NCBI RefSeq assembly: GCF_001458395.1
Contig: NZ_CYSR01000021.1
Location: forward strand, 186,001 to 250,000
Reading direction: 5' to 3'
Origin: Leisingera aquaemixtae
Lineage (GTDB): Bacteria; Pseudomonadota; Alphaproteobacteria; Rhodobacterales; Rhodobacteraceae
Length of the DNA: 64,000 bases
Below, in pieces: positions 25,203 to 34,032 of this stretch. A program made the position numbers and the translations under genes. Every line of letters starts with the position of its first letter. Positions within the stretch are counted from its first letter, which is position 1. Under the pieces are notes generated by a model that was not told where the DNA came from, searched no databases, and was given only the letters and a program-made list of their open reading frames with translations.

Positions 25203-27596
25203 ATGGCAGGCTTGGCTACATTCAACTTCAAACTCTCGCAGCTTTACCCAGGCTCAGGCGAGCACAAGCTCAACACCTGCGGCAATCCGGACTGCTCCAA
25301 CTTCGGTCATCCAATGACGGAGCGCGCGGCGCGGCGGGAACTCTGGCGATCAAAGCGGCCGGACCTCACTCCAGAACAGCTCAAGCTCTATGAGACCAAT
25401 GGTCCTGGCGCTTACAAACTGGCTGGCTCCAAGGCGAAGCATCTTCGCGTTTCCAGCGCATTCCAGTTCGATGGCAATCCTCACGAGTGGTCAGATCAGC
25501 GGACCATTCGGTGCCTCGGTCAGACACGGGATGGCTCACCATGCAAATCAGGTTTCTCAATCCTCTCCCCGGCCCATCTGGCGGAAGAGGTCGACCGGTT
25601 GCGGAACTACAATGGCGTCCTCGACGGACCTTCGTGCGGCGCTTGCGGGGTGCGTCTTCTCGACAAACCTGACGAGTTTGCACTGAATGGCGCTCATGAA
25701 AGAACAAAGGACCGGGATGGCAAGCCTGCCAAAAGAAACGCCGCTCCAAAATCCATTCGGGTGGTGCACAAACCGTGCAAGGGCAAGAAAGGCGCGCGCT
25801 TTTCTGTGTCCTTGCCTCATGCCGGGCAAAAGAACACCGCGGACAACCTTCGCATCCTCGGTGCAGTCCTGAACAGCGCAGGTATCATTGACATTCAGAG
25901 AACCCTAAGCATTGCGACCGGCAAAAGCATCGGCATGTCCCGCATCTACGATCGCATCGCCTGGTTCGAGGAGGTATACCTTGCCTACGAGCGCGAGATG
26001 CTGCGCCGCTGGAAGGCAAAGATCGAAAAGAGCGGCGAGTTGATCGAACATCGCCTCAGCCATGATGACATGGTTCTGACAGTGAACTGGGAAACCGCGG
26101 CAGACCGGCGGAATACCCAGTTGAACTGCGCGGTCACTGCCGATGCACGTAGCGGTTACGTGTATCGGCTCGATGTTGATTTCGATCCCAGGGCTGCACC
26201 CCTTGATGTTTTCAACTCGACTTATCTGGACGAAGAAGGGCAGCCTCAAAACCTCTCGCAAGAATACCCCGGGAGTAAGGTCGCATCGGCGCCGAAGTTT
26301 TCATGGCAGCGCCCAACTGGCCGGTTTCATGAAAGCCAGTTCTTTGGGGCCTGCGTGAACGAGATCCGAGCGTTCCAGATATGTGCCAAGCGGCGGATGC
26401 CAAAGAGGACGAAGGATCAGCAGGACGAACGCAAAGAGATCATGGACCGCACCGACGGCATGATCGCCAAGATCCGCGAGATCTCCGAAGGTTGGTTTGG
26501 GTTCCCCTTCGATGACACCGATGAACGGGGATCGTTCAAGGGCGTCACCACCCGGGACACTTACACGAAGGGGGCGCACTTCATCCTGCTGAAGGAGATG
26601 CTGCCTTACGGCTCAATAGTCCTGACGACGGAACAGGAGGCAACACTTCCACCTCTGCTGCCTCATATATTCGACCAGGAGATCCGCGAGAACCGCTTCA
26701 CCTGGCTTGCGATGTCATTCAATAAGAAGGCGACAAAGCCGGAAAGACAGAGGCTGGTCAACGGCTATCGCCGCGCACGGAAGAAGTTCCGCGACAAAGG
26801 ATTATATAACGGCCGGTTTGATCCGGACACGGACGAGCAAGCGATCACAGAAGCGTTTATCGCCAGCGGCCTCTCAACAGCCCTTCGGGGCACTTCGTCG
26901 CCGTTTCAGATATCCAACTATAAAATCAGAAGCTTTCCGGGCCTGTGGGTGAAGTCGCCAACTGAGGCAAGCGGTGAGATCGGCAAGGTGGTTGGATTTC
27001 CAATCGTGCCCCGCCCGCTCCGCCAAACCCTCAAGCAGGTTCCATTCGACCAGGAACAGCTCGATGCCGACCTGCGGAGAGAATTGGCGCCGCTGGTTTA
27101 CAAGGCGACCTTTCAACCCGTTAGCAGCTTCATGAATTCACTGCGCACGCGCCTCAGCGTTGCGGACCGGGCCGGCAGCGGTGGCGCACGCGTTGGCGGA
27201 ACCTACATTCAAGGGGCAATCTTCAATCCGAAGATCCTGGTTTCAATCCTCAACATCTACCGGGTCCACTACAACTTCTTCGAGGAGCGCAGCTATGCGT
27301 GCCCATATGCAGAGATTGACGACCTGATCGACCCGCCGGTGATGATACAGAGGGCGATGCCGATACCTGGGACGGATGAATTCGTCGACCTCCCTCCAAA
27401 ACCAAGGCGGGTGCCTGCCAAGAAGACGCCGGCCATGCGGCATGGCATGGATGCCTTCACCAAGAAGAAGGATGGCTCCGAGGTGCCCCCTGACCTCTAT
27501 CGAGTGCTGTATCGTCCGTGGCTCTACATGGGGACCAAGCTCGGTGCCCGCTTCGAGCGGTCTCGCGGCAAGAGACGACAGTCCCAGGCGGACTGA
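25203..27596 (+). CDS. Large IS1-like transposase homologue
   Basis: A 797-residue protein, far larger than IS1 transposase. The N-terminal 200 residues hold zinc-ribbon-like Cys pairs (CGNPDC near 26-31, CGAC near 145-148, C104 and C114). A helix-turn-helix-like segment follows (225-255: IDIQRTLSIATGKSIGMSRI). An RNase-H-like core starts near 291 (VLTVNWE, then AVTADARSGYVYRLDVDFDP). The C-terminal MNSLRTRLSVA...FNPKILVSILNIYRVHYN resembles the IS1 tail. The DDE acids are not obvious: Asn295 sits where the first Asp is expected. I start at ATG 25203 (GAGG site); a GTG at 25119 lacks one. Confidence 0.72.
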   Translation: MAGLATFNFKLSQLYPGSGEHKLNTCGNPDCSNFGHPMTERAARRELWRSKRPDLTPEQLKLYETNGPGAYKLAGSKAKHLRVSSAFQFDGNPHEWSDQRTIRCLGQTRDGSPCKSGFSILSPAHLAEEVDRLRNYNGVLDGPSCGACGVRLLDKPDEFALNGAHERTKDRDGKPAKRNAAPKSIRVVHKPCKGKKGARFSVSLPHAGQKNTADNLRILGAVLNSAGIIDIQRTLSIATGKSIGMSRIYDRIAWFEEVYLAYEREMLRRWKAKIEKSGELIEHRLSHDDMVLTVNWETAADRRNTQLNCAVTADARSGYVYRLDVDFDPRAAPLDVFNSTYLDEEGQPQNLSQEYPGSKVASAPKFSWQRPTGRFHESQFFGACVNEIRAFQICAKRRMPKRTKDQQDERKEIMDRTDGMIAKIREISEGWFGFPFDDTDERGSFKGVTTRDTYTKGAHFILLKEMLPYGSIVLTTEQEATLPPLLPHIFDQEIRENRFTWLAMSFNKKATKPERQRLVNGYRRARKKFRDKGLYNGRFDPDTDEQAITEAFIASGLSTALRGTSSPFQISNYKIRSFPGLWVKSPTEASGEIGKVVGFPIVPRPLRQTLKQVPFDQEQLDADLRRELAPLVYKATFQPVSSFMNSLRTRLSVADRAGSGGARVGGTYIQGAIFNPKILVSILNIYRVHYNFFEERSYACPYAEIDDLIDPPVMIQRAMPIPGTDEFVDLPPKPRRVPAKKTPAMRHGMDAFTKKKDGSEVPPDLYRVLYRPWLYMGTKLGARFERSRGKRRQSQAD

Positions 27597-27731
27597 CGAA
27601 GAGGAAATGCGTGCAACTGATGGGAATGCCTTGGCTTCCCCACGCGCGCAAGGTTAGGTTGATTTGAATCTGGATTTCCATCGTAAAGAGGCTTTTCCTA
27701 ACTGTTTTGGGAACAACCCGCCGAGTAAAGC

Positions 27732-30434
27732 ATGAACCCCACCGAGATTTCCGACGCCCTCGAGGCTATTTCAACAGCGCCATTTGATCCGGCCGAGTTT
27801 GGCTATGACTTCGCCGCCGCCACGGGCAATGCAAAAGCTACAGTGTCCAGGCTCCGCCCGGGCAAGCGAACTCTGAATAAATCGAAGATCTCAGGCGCGG
27901 TCCTGATGAACCGCCGTTTTTATTACATTCCGGCGGAGCTTGGTCAGGCAGATGCAGCCATGGAGCTGCTGCTTTCGGACAAGAAAACCATCCAACACAA
28001 GCCGGAGATTTTGATTGCAACCGACGGCCAGGATGTGGTCGCGCGACATCCTGCATCGGGCGATACACTGCGCTGCTCCTTCGTCGACCTTCACCACCAT
28101 TTTGGCTTCTTCCTGCCCGCCGCGGGCATGACACGGTTCAAGGCCGCGGAAGAAAACGAGGTCGACATCAAGGCCACCGGCAAGCTGGCCAAACTCTACG
28201 ACGCACTGATCAAAAAGAACCCCGACTGGGCAACTGAAGATCGGCGCCATGACCTCAACCAGTTCATGACCCGGATGATCTTCTGCCTCTTCGCCGAGGA
28301 TGTTGGGATTTTCCCAAAGGATCAGTTCAGCCGGCTAATCGTCAACCATTCCGGCGAAAAAGGCGTCGAGGCACACCTGGTGATCCGCGATGCCTTCGCT
28401 GCGATGAACCTGCCAAAGGACGGCCGCGCCCATCTTCCTGCCTGGACGCAGGAGCTGGAATACGTCAACGGCGGATTGTTCTCGGGTCAGCCGGATTGCC
28501 CTGTTTTCGATCCCATCGCCTGGGGCTACCTGCTGGATGCGGCGGGTGAGGATTGGCGCAAGATCAACCCCGACATCTTCGGCTCCATGATCCAGTCGAT
28601 TGCTGACGCAAAGCGGCGCAGCGAGTTGGGGATGCACTACACCTCTGTGCCGAACATCCTGAAAGTGCTGGGTCCACTTTTCCTGGACGATTTGGATGCC
28701 GCCATCGAGAAAGCCTGGGACCGGCCCAATTCGCTGGAAAAGCTACTGACCCGGCTCGGTCGCATCCGGGTTTTTGATCCGGCCTGTGGGTCGGGTAACT
28801 TCCTGGTGGTTGCTTACCGGCAACTGCGTGAGCGGGAAATGAAGGTGATGAAGCGCCTGGTGGATTTGACCGGGCAATCCCTGATGAAGTTGAGTTCGAC
28901 CCTCAGCCTGTCGAGCTTCCATGGGATCGAAATCACTGATTTCGGTGCCGAAACCGCAAAACTTGCCCTGTTCATTGCCGAATACCAGGCCAACGCTGAA
29001 ATGTCTGAGATGTTCGGGGCCGCGACCGAAACGCTGCCCTTGCGCGACGGCGGCCATATCGTTTGCGCAAACGCTCTGCGGGTGGACTGGCAGACGGTTT
29101 GCCCTCCGCCGAAGGGCGAAGAAGAAGTGTATATTGCGGGCAACCCGCCGTTTTTAGGGTCCAACTATCAGTCAAAAGAACAGAAGGTCGATCTTGCCAA
29201 CGTGTTTACCGGCAAGATTAAAAGTTTTGCGGCCTTCGATTTTGTCGCGGCATGGTTTTACAAGGCCGCAGCGTTCATTCGCGGGCGGAGGTGCAAGGCC
29301 GCTCTGGTGGCGACCAACTCTGTTTGCCAAGGCTATTCTGTCGCCGCACTGTGGCCGCATGTTTTGGGGAGTGACCTGGAAATCGGCTTTGCCCACAAAG
29401 ATTTCAAATGGCGCAACAACGCGTCATCTAATGCTGCTGTCATCTGTTCGATTGTGGGGCTTCAGCCAAAATCAACGGCACTCAAACGGCTGTTCTCGGA
29501 TGGTGTAGAAACACCCAGCGATCGCATCAACGCCTATCTGGTGAATGGGCCCGAAACCTATGTGGAAACAGAACGCAAAAGCCTTTTCGACCTTCCATTC
29601 ATGTGCAAGGGAAACCAGCCAACAGACGGCGGCGGCCTGATCCTAACACAGGAGGAACGCGACGACCTGTTGGCGGAGAATCCGGATGCCGCGCAGTTTC
29701 TATATAAGTTTGCAGGTTCGCAAGAAATCGTGCGGGGATTCACCCGATATTGCCTATGGATCGAACAAAGCCAAGCGGACGACGCAGCCTGGATTAAACC
29801 GATTGGCAGGCGTATCGAGGCCGTGCGTCAGTTTAGGCTGGCCAGCGCCAAGGCACGCACCCGCGACATGGCCCTGCGGCCGTTTGAATTTGATGAAATC
29901 CGGGTGCGGCCTGGTAAATCATCAATCCTGGTTCCCAGCGTGACTTCGGAGCGTCGCCCATACCTGCCGGTGGATATGGTCGGGGCGGATGTTATTCCTT
30001 CCAACCTCAATTTCGCCCTCTACGACGCCCCGGAATGGTGCCTTGCGCTGATTGCCTCCCGCCTGCATCTGGTCTGGATCGGCACCGTCTGCGGCAAGCT
30101 GAAATCGGATTTCCGCTATTCCAACACCCTGGGCTGGAACACCTTCCCAGTGCCTCGGTTTACCCCAGGCCAGCTGGAGCAGTTCGACGCCTCGGCGCGG
30201 ATGATCCTGAAGACGCGCTACATGCATCACCCCAAGACCATCGCTGAGCTCTACGACCCTGACAAGATGCCAGATGACCTGCGCGAAGTGCATCGTCAGA
30301 ACGATGAGCTTCTGGAAAGCATGTATATCGGCCGCCCCTTCCGCAATGACACCGAGCGCTTGGAAAAACTGTTCAAACTCTATGCCGCCCGCGTCGAGAA
30401 GCTGAAATCAGAACCGAAGAAGGGAGCTGCCTGA
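27732..30434 (+). CDS. MmeI/YeeA-like N6-adenine DNA methyltransferase
   Basis: A 900-residue class I SAM-dependent enzyme. The SAM-binding motif RVFDPACGSGNFL (about 346-358) and the catalytic amino-methyltransferase motif NPPF (471-474) are intact. Upstream, the MmeI-type helical spacer is clear (MTRMIFCLFAEDVGIF, then RRSELGMHYTSVPNIL). The region after about 600 is a target-recognition domain of the same class, with NTLGWNTFPVPRF near its end. The N-terminal 130 residues lack a PD-(D/E)xK motif, unlike single-chain MmeI restriction enzymes, so cleavage probably resides elsewhere. The stop overlaps the helicase start (TGATG). Confidence 0.9.
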   Translation: MNPTEISDALEAISTAPFDPAEFGYDFAAATGNAKATVSRLRPGKRTLNKSKISGAVLMNRRFYYIPAELGQADAAMELLLSDKKTIQHKPEILIATDGQDVVARHPASGDTLRCSFVDLHHHFGFFLPAAGMTRFKAAEENEVDIKATGKLAKLYDALIKKNPDWATEDRRHDLNQFMTRMIFCLFAEDVGIFPKDQFSRLIVNHSGEKGVEAHLVIRDAFAAMNLPKDGRAHLPAWTQELEYVNGGLFSGQPDCPVFDPIAWGYLLDAAGEDWRKINPDIFGSMIQSIADAKRRSELGMHYTSVPNILKVLGPLFLDDLDAAIEKAWDRPNSLEKLLTRLGRIRVFDPACGSGNFLVVAYRQLREREMKVMKRLVDLTGQSLMKLSSTLSLSSFHGIEITDFGAETAKLALFIAEYQANAEMSEMFGAATETLPLRDGGHIVCANALRVDWQTVCPPPKGEEEVYIAGNPPFLGSNYQSKEQKVDLANVFTGKIKSFAAFDFVAAWFYKAAAFIRGRRCKAALVATNSVCQGYSVAALWPHVLGSDLEIGFAHKDFKWRNNASSNAAVICSIVGLQPKSTALKRLFSDGVETPSDRINAYLVNGPETYVETERKSLFDLPFMCKGNQPTDGGGLILTQEERDDLLAENPDAAQFLYKFAGSQEIVRGFTRYCLWIEQSQADDAAWIKPIGRRIEAVRQFRLASAKARTRDMALRPFEFDEIRVRPGKSSILVPSVTSERRPYLPVDMVGADVIPSNLNFALYDAPEWCLALIASRLHLVWIGTVCGKLKSDFRYSNTLGWNTFPVPRFTPGQLEQFDASARMILKTRYMHHPKTIAELYDPDKMPDDLREVHRQNDELLESMYIGRPFRNDTERLEKLFKLYAARVEKLKSEPKKGAA

Positions 30435-32497
30435 TGGTCGATCTCATCAAAATGACCTATGGCTCCAAGGGCGGGCCGCGCTCAAACGCGCTGGGAATGC
30501 GTGAAATGCAGGCCCGCGTTTACGAGGCCCGCGCCGCGCAATTCATTCTACTGAAAGCGCCACCTGCTGCCGGCAAATCCCGCGCGCTGATGTTCGTGGC
30601 ACTCGACAAGTTGGAAAACCAAGGGGTGAAGAAGGCCATCGTCGCGGTGCCGGAAACCTCGATCGGCGGATCATTCAAGTCAACCGACCTGACCAGTTTT
30701 GGTTTTCATCGGGACTGGGTGGTGAATGAACGGTGGAACCTTTGCCTGTCCGGCGAGGAAGGTAAGGCCAAAGCCCAGAAGGTGAAGACCTTTGAGGACT
30801 TCATGGGTTCGGAAGACGAAGTGATCGTCTGCACCCATGCCACCTTCCGTTTTGCTTTCGAGGAGATCGTCGCCAAACGCGGCATCGAGGCGTTTGACGA
30901 CTGCCTGATAGCCATTGATGAATTCCACCATGTAGCGGCCAGTGATGACAACCGTCTGGGGGAAATCCTGCGCCGCCTTCTGAACCGCGAAAAGGCGCAT
31001 GTCATGGCTATGACCGGCTCCTACTTCCGTGGCGACAGCGTGCCGGTCCTACGCCCTGAGGATGAGGCCAGGTTCCGCTCGATCACCTATTCCTATTACG
31101 AGCAGATCGAGGGCTATGAGCACCTGAAGTCTCTGGGGATTTCCTACGCCTTCTACCGGGGGCGTTACATCTCGGCGATCAAGGATGTTCTGGACACCGA
31201 TCTCAAGACCATCATCCATATCCCGCATCGCGGCTCGGCCGAGGCCTTTGGCGAAAAGCACGATGAAGTTGGAAAGATCTATGACGCCATCGGTGAACAT
31301 ATCGGCCACGATCCGGAAACCGGCTTCGACCTGGTGCGACGGGAGGATGGGCGTGTTCTGAAAATCGCCGATCTGGTCGACGACGGCCCAGAGAGGGACG
31401 GCGTCAAAGCTGCCCTGCAAGCTGAGATCCAGGGAGAGGACGGCAAACGCGACGATGCCGCTGACCGGGCCAAGGTTGATTTGATCGTGGCGCTTGGCAT
31501 GGCGAAAGAAGGTTTCGACTGGGTCTGGTGCGAACACGCCTTGACCATCGGATACCGAAACAGCCTGACCGAGATCGTGCAAATCGTGGGCCGAGCCACT
31601 CGTGATGCGCCTGGAAAATTCCACGCCCAATTCACAAACCTTGTCGCTGAGCCCGGCGTGGAAACCACCGTTGTTGCGGACGCTGTGAACGATATGCTCA
31701 AGGCGATCTCAGGTGCTCTGCTAATGGAGCAAGTGCTGGCGCCCAACTTCCGCTTCTACCGGAGAGAGGACGGCGATATCCGGGAACCGGTGCATGTTGA
31801 CAAGGAAGGCCGCGTTAACATTGGTATCGGCGGGCTTCTGGAGCCGCCCACGCCGCGGGCTCGGGCGATCGTCGAGGATGACATGCAGGATCTGGTCGCC
31901 AAGGCCTGCCAAGCCATGGACCGGCGCGTGGTTGCCGATGATGTGGCCCCCGAAGTGGCGACACAGTTGGTGCTGACCGAAATTGTCGAGAAAAGCTACG
32001 AGAATCTGACCGCCGAGGAAACTGAAGCGATCCGTCAGGATCTGGCCGCTCGGATGAACCTGATTGGAATGGCGAAACGTCACGAAGATAATCCCGGGTT
32101 CAACGACCAGGCCGAGGCGTTCAATGGGAAAAATGAAGAGGACGGTGATGGACCTAACCATTCGCTTCTCAACATGGTGAAGCGCTTCATCAATGTGCGC
32201 GAGTTGGACATTGACCTGATCGACTCGATCAACCCTTTTCGCGAAGGGTTTGACGTCGCATCCCGTGCCTTTGATGCGCCGCTGCTAAAGAACATTCAGA
32301 GCGCAATGGTCGCGCAACGCATTCAAATGTCTGAAGACGAGGCTCTTGTCCTGTGGCCTCGCATTAAGCGCTTCACAAAGCAAGAGGGGCGTGCACCCAA
32401 TCCGCATTCGGAAGATCCGCTTGAGAAGCGGCTTGCAGAGGCGCATGCCTATGTTCGCGCAAAGAAAGCGGAACGCCTCCGCGCCGCGGCGGTTTGA
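30434..32497 (+). CDS. DEAD/DEAH-box superfamily 2 helicase
   Basis: A 687-residue ATPase. The P-loop KAPPAAGKSRA lies near residue 40 and the DEAH-like box AIDEFHH near 155. MAMTGSY is motif III. The second RecA domain has LIVALGMAKEGFDWVWC and the arginine-finger motif QIVGRATRDAPGK near 385. The C-terminal 250 residues are helical, with no known nuclease. Translation is coupled to the methyltransferase (one-base overlap). It probably translocates DNA or remodels the complex, as helicase subunits do in type I/III/ISP restriction and in DISARM/BREX; its exact role here is inferred. Confidence 0.88.
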   Translation: MVDLIKMTYGSKGGPRSNALGMREMQARVYEARAAQFILLKAPPAAGKSRALMFVALDKLENQGVKKAIVAVPETSIGGSFKSTDLTSFGFHRDWVVNERWNLCLSGEEGKAKAQKVKTFEDFMGSEDEVIVCTHATFRFAFEEIVAKRGIEAFDDCLIAIDEFHHVAASDDNRLGEILRRLLNREKAHVMAMTGSYFRGDSVPVLRPEDEARFRSITYSYYEQIEGYEHLKSLGISYAFYRGRYISAIKDVLDTDLKTIIHIPHRGSAEAFGEKHDEVGKIYDAIGEHIGHDPETGFDLVRREDGRVLKIADLVDDGPERDGVKAALQAEIQGEDGKRDDAADRAKVDLIVALGMAKEGFDWVWCEHALTIGYRNSLTEIVQIVGRATRDAPGKFHAQFTNLVAEPGVETTVVADAVNDMLKAISGALLMEQVLAPNFRFYRREDGDIREPVHVDKEGRVNIGIGGLLEPPTPRARAIVEDDMQDLVAKACQAMDRRVVADDVAPEVATQLVLTEIVEKSYENLTAEETEAIRQDLAARMNLIGMAKRHEDNPGFNDQAEAFNGKNEEDGDGPNHSLLNMVKRFINVRELDIDLIDSINPFREGFDVASRAFDAPLLKNIQSAMVAQRIQMSEDEALVLWPRIKRFTKQEGRAPNPHSEDPLEKRLAEAHAYVRAKKAERLRAAAV

Positions 32498-32507
32498 GGT
32501 AGGAAAC

Positions 32508-33764
32508 ATGGCGAGATACAGGTCACTCGATGAAATCTTTGACGAGGAAGATGAGCTCGGCCTTCTGAAAAATGTGAAGCCCAGAAGGCCTGCTTCCTCG
32601 ACGCCCGATGATCGAAATGCGGAAATCGTCGCTGAAGTAAATGCATTCTATGAAGCCCATGGTCGCCTGCCGGATGAAGGTGGGCAGACCATCGAAGAAA
32701 TGAAACTGGGGACGATTTGGCAATCCATTCGTGGCATGCCTACAGAGGCTATGCTCGCAGCAGACAAAAACCGGCTTTTGGGGTATGGAGTTCCTGTAAG
32801 CGAATTTGCTTTTGAGAAAGAAACCACTGAGGTGCCTCAGGAGCCGTCTTGGCGAGATGAACCTGAAGATGAGGCTGTGCCATCCAGCCTCGACGATATC
32901 TTCGCGGAAGACGACGAAGATTTTCCTGAAGCTGTAATCGGTCTAAGGCATGTCACGCCGGCGGCAGAGAGGGAGCAGCCAAGTCACCGTGCGGACATGT
33001 TCCCCTGTTCTGATTTCCAACTATTCGAGCAGGGCTTTATCGACATGCAAGCCAAACTGGAAACTGGCGAACGTGATGTCAGCCCCATTGAAGACCGGCA
33101 AGAACTGCGGATCAACGAGGGTGACTTTATCATTCATCGCGGGTTGCTTGCCTACATAGCCGAAAAGACTGAACACACCCGCCGCGGAGGGAAGCCAGAT
33201 CAACGCCTCAGGATAATCTTTTCCAACGGCATGGAAAATGACCCCCTTGTCTCCTCTCTGCGCAAAGCCCTCGCGGCAGATAAAACAGCCCGCTATATTC
33301 ACAGGCCAGGCCTTGGCCCTCTCGACCCTGAATGGGAAGAGGACGCTTTGGAGCTGACCGGCACCATTTATGTGGCGCGCAGCAAGTCTGAGCGCCCTGA
33401 AATAAAAGAGGTTCGTCACATCCTGCACAAGATCGGTGTAACGTCTCAGGACGTTCGACGCCGAGTGGCAGACGCGCGCAATGATGCAACCTTTCTACTT
33501 GCCGATGTAGATATCGTTGCAACCTACGAACTGCGAAATCTTTCCAGAATGAAGATCGAAGATCTGCTTCACAGGTTCTTTGATGCTGCCCGTCCTTCTG
33601 GCCTGACCATAACAGACCGCTTTGGAAAAAAGGTCTTCCCTCGGGAGTGGTTTTATGTCCTTCCCGAACATGTGGCTGAAGCGGTCAAGCTGATCCAGGA
33701 TGGAACCATGCATCTCTATCGTTACGATCCGACTGTTCAAAAGATCGAAAGGATCGAGGATTGA
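32508..33764 (+). CDS. GIY-YIG-type nuclease (T5orf172-like), putative effector
   Basis: A 418-residue protein. The C-terminal third is a GIY-YIG domain of the T5orf172/Mug113 kind: GTIYVARS (285-292), HKIGVTSQDVRRRV (307-320) with the catalytic Arg, and KIEDLLHRFF (349-358) with the metal-binding Glu, ending REWFYVLPE. The N-terminal half is acidic and carries two copies of an SLD-E/D-IF motif (6-11 and 127-132). ATG 32508 has an AGGTAGGA site 10 bp after the helicase stop, so it belongs to the same operon. It is the likely DNA-cutting component. Confidence 0.85.
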   Translation: MARYRSLDEIFDEEDELGLLKNVKPRRPASSTPDDRNAEIVAEVNAFYEAHGRLPDEGGQTIEEMKLGTIWQSIRGMPTEAMLAADKNRLLGYGVPVSEFAFEKETTEVPQEPSWRDEPEDEAVPSSLDDIFAEDDEDFPEAVIGLRHVTPAAEREQPSHRADMFPCSDFQLFEQGFIDMQAKLETGERDVSPIEDRQELRINEGDFIIHRGLLAYIAEKTEHTRRGGKPDQRLRIIFSNGMENDPLVSSLRKALAADKTARYIHRPGLGPLDPEWEEDALELTGTIYVARSKSERPEIKEVRHILHKIGVTSQDVRRRVADARNDATFLLADVDIVATYELRNLSRMKIEDLLHRFFDAARPSGLTITDRFGKKVFPREWFYVLPEHVAEAVKLIQDGTMHLYRYDPTVQKIERIED

Positions 33765-34007
33765 AAGCATAACGCGCCGATGATCGGTAAGTATCTCTCA
33801 AATGCAAGGGCTTCGTTCGATCACACCAAAAATCTACGACTTGCAGCGGAGAGCAGCAACCAGGCGAAGCAGCCTAAAGTTTCGGGACCGGAGCCTCTTC
33901 CGCAAACGCCGATCATAAGCCCATGTGATGATTTATAAAAAACTGCGCCCCTGTGAGGGGCGCAGCGATGTCTGTTTTTCACAGTAGGTTTAAGATAGCT
34001 CCGGCCA
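33765..34007. other. Right subterminal region of the element
   Basis: About 240 bp with no gene. It contains the inward-facing terminator at 33937-33965 and small inverted repeats (GCCGATGATCGG near 33778 and CGCCGATCAT near 33907). Confidence 0.5.
33937..33965 (-). terminator. Inward-facing terminator at the right end of the element
   Basis: Read on the minus strand, CTGCGCCCCT-CAC-AGGGGCGCAG is a perfect 10-bp stem followed by TTTTTT. It now terminates efp transcripts that enter the element. Confidence 0.9.
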
Positions 34008-34032
34008 GTGTCCCACCACACGGAATGCGTCA
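34008..34032 (-). repeat. Right terminal inverted repeat (25 bp)
   Basis: Plus-strand sequence begins GTGTCCCACCAC and ends GGAATGCGTCA, an exact inverted copy of 24844-24868. Confidence 0.97.

Larger units (their letters stand above)
24844..34032 (+). mobile_element. 9,189-bp IS1-like transposon carrying a restriction-modification-like cargo
   Basis: Bounded by perfect 25-bp terminal inverted repeats and a perfect 9-bp target duplication, the size typical of IS1-family transposition. It contains, all on the plus strand, a large IS1-like transposase homologue, an adenine methyltransferase, a DEAD/DEAH helicase and a GIY-YIG nuclease. It also has inward-facing terminators just inside each end. 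The DNA is visibly less GC-rich than the flanks and uses more A/T-ending codons. Identical repeats and intact genes suggest recent arrival. The identification of the transposase as the mover is inference. Confidence 0.93.

Noticed and set aside
32346-32507. Upstream extension of the GIY-YIG gene into the helicase gene
   Set aside because: The ATG at 32508 has a strong AGGTAGGA site, and the extension only reads the helicase C terminus in another frame.
27732-33764. BREX, DISARM or classical type I restriction
   Set aside because: No PglZ, BrxC, DUF1998, phospholipase D or HsdS genes are present; the helicase and methyltransferase alone are not enough for those names.
24844-34032. tRNA-targeted genomic island or integrative element
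   Set aside because: No tRNA gene or tyrosine/serine integrase; ends are transposon-type inverted repeats with a 9-bp duplication.
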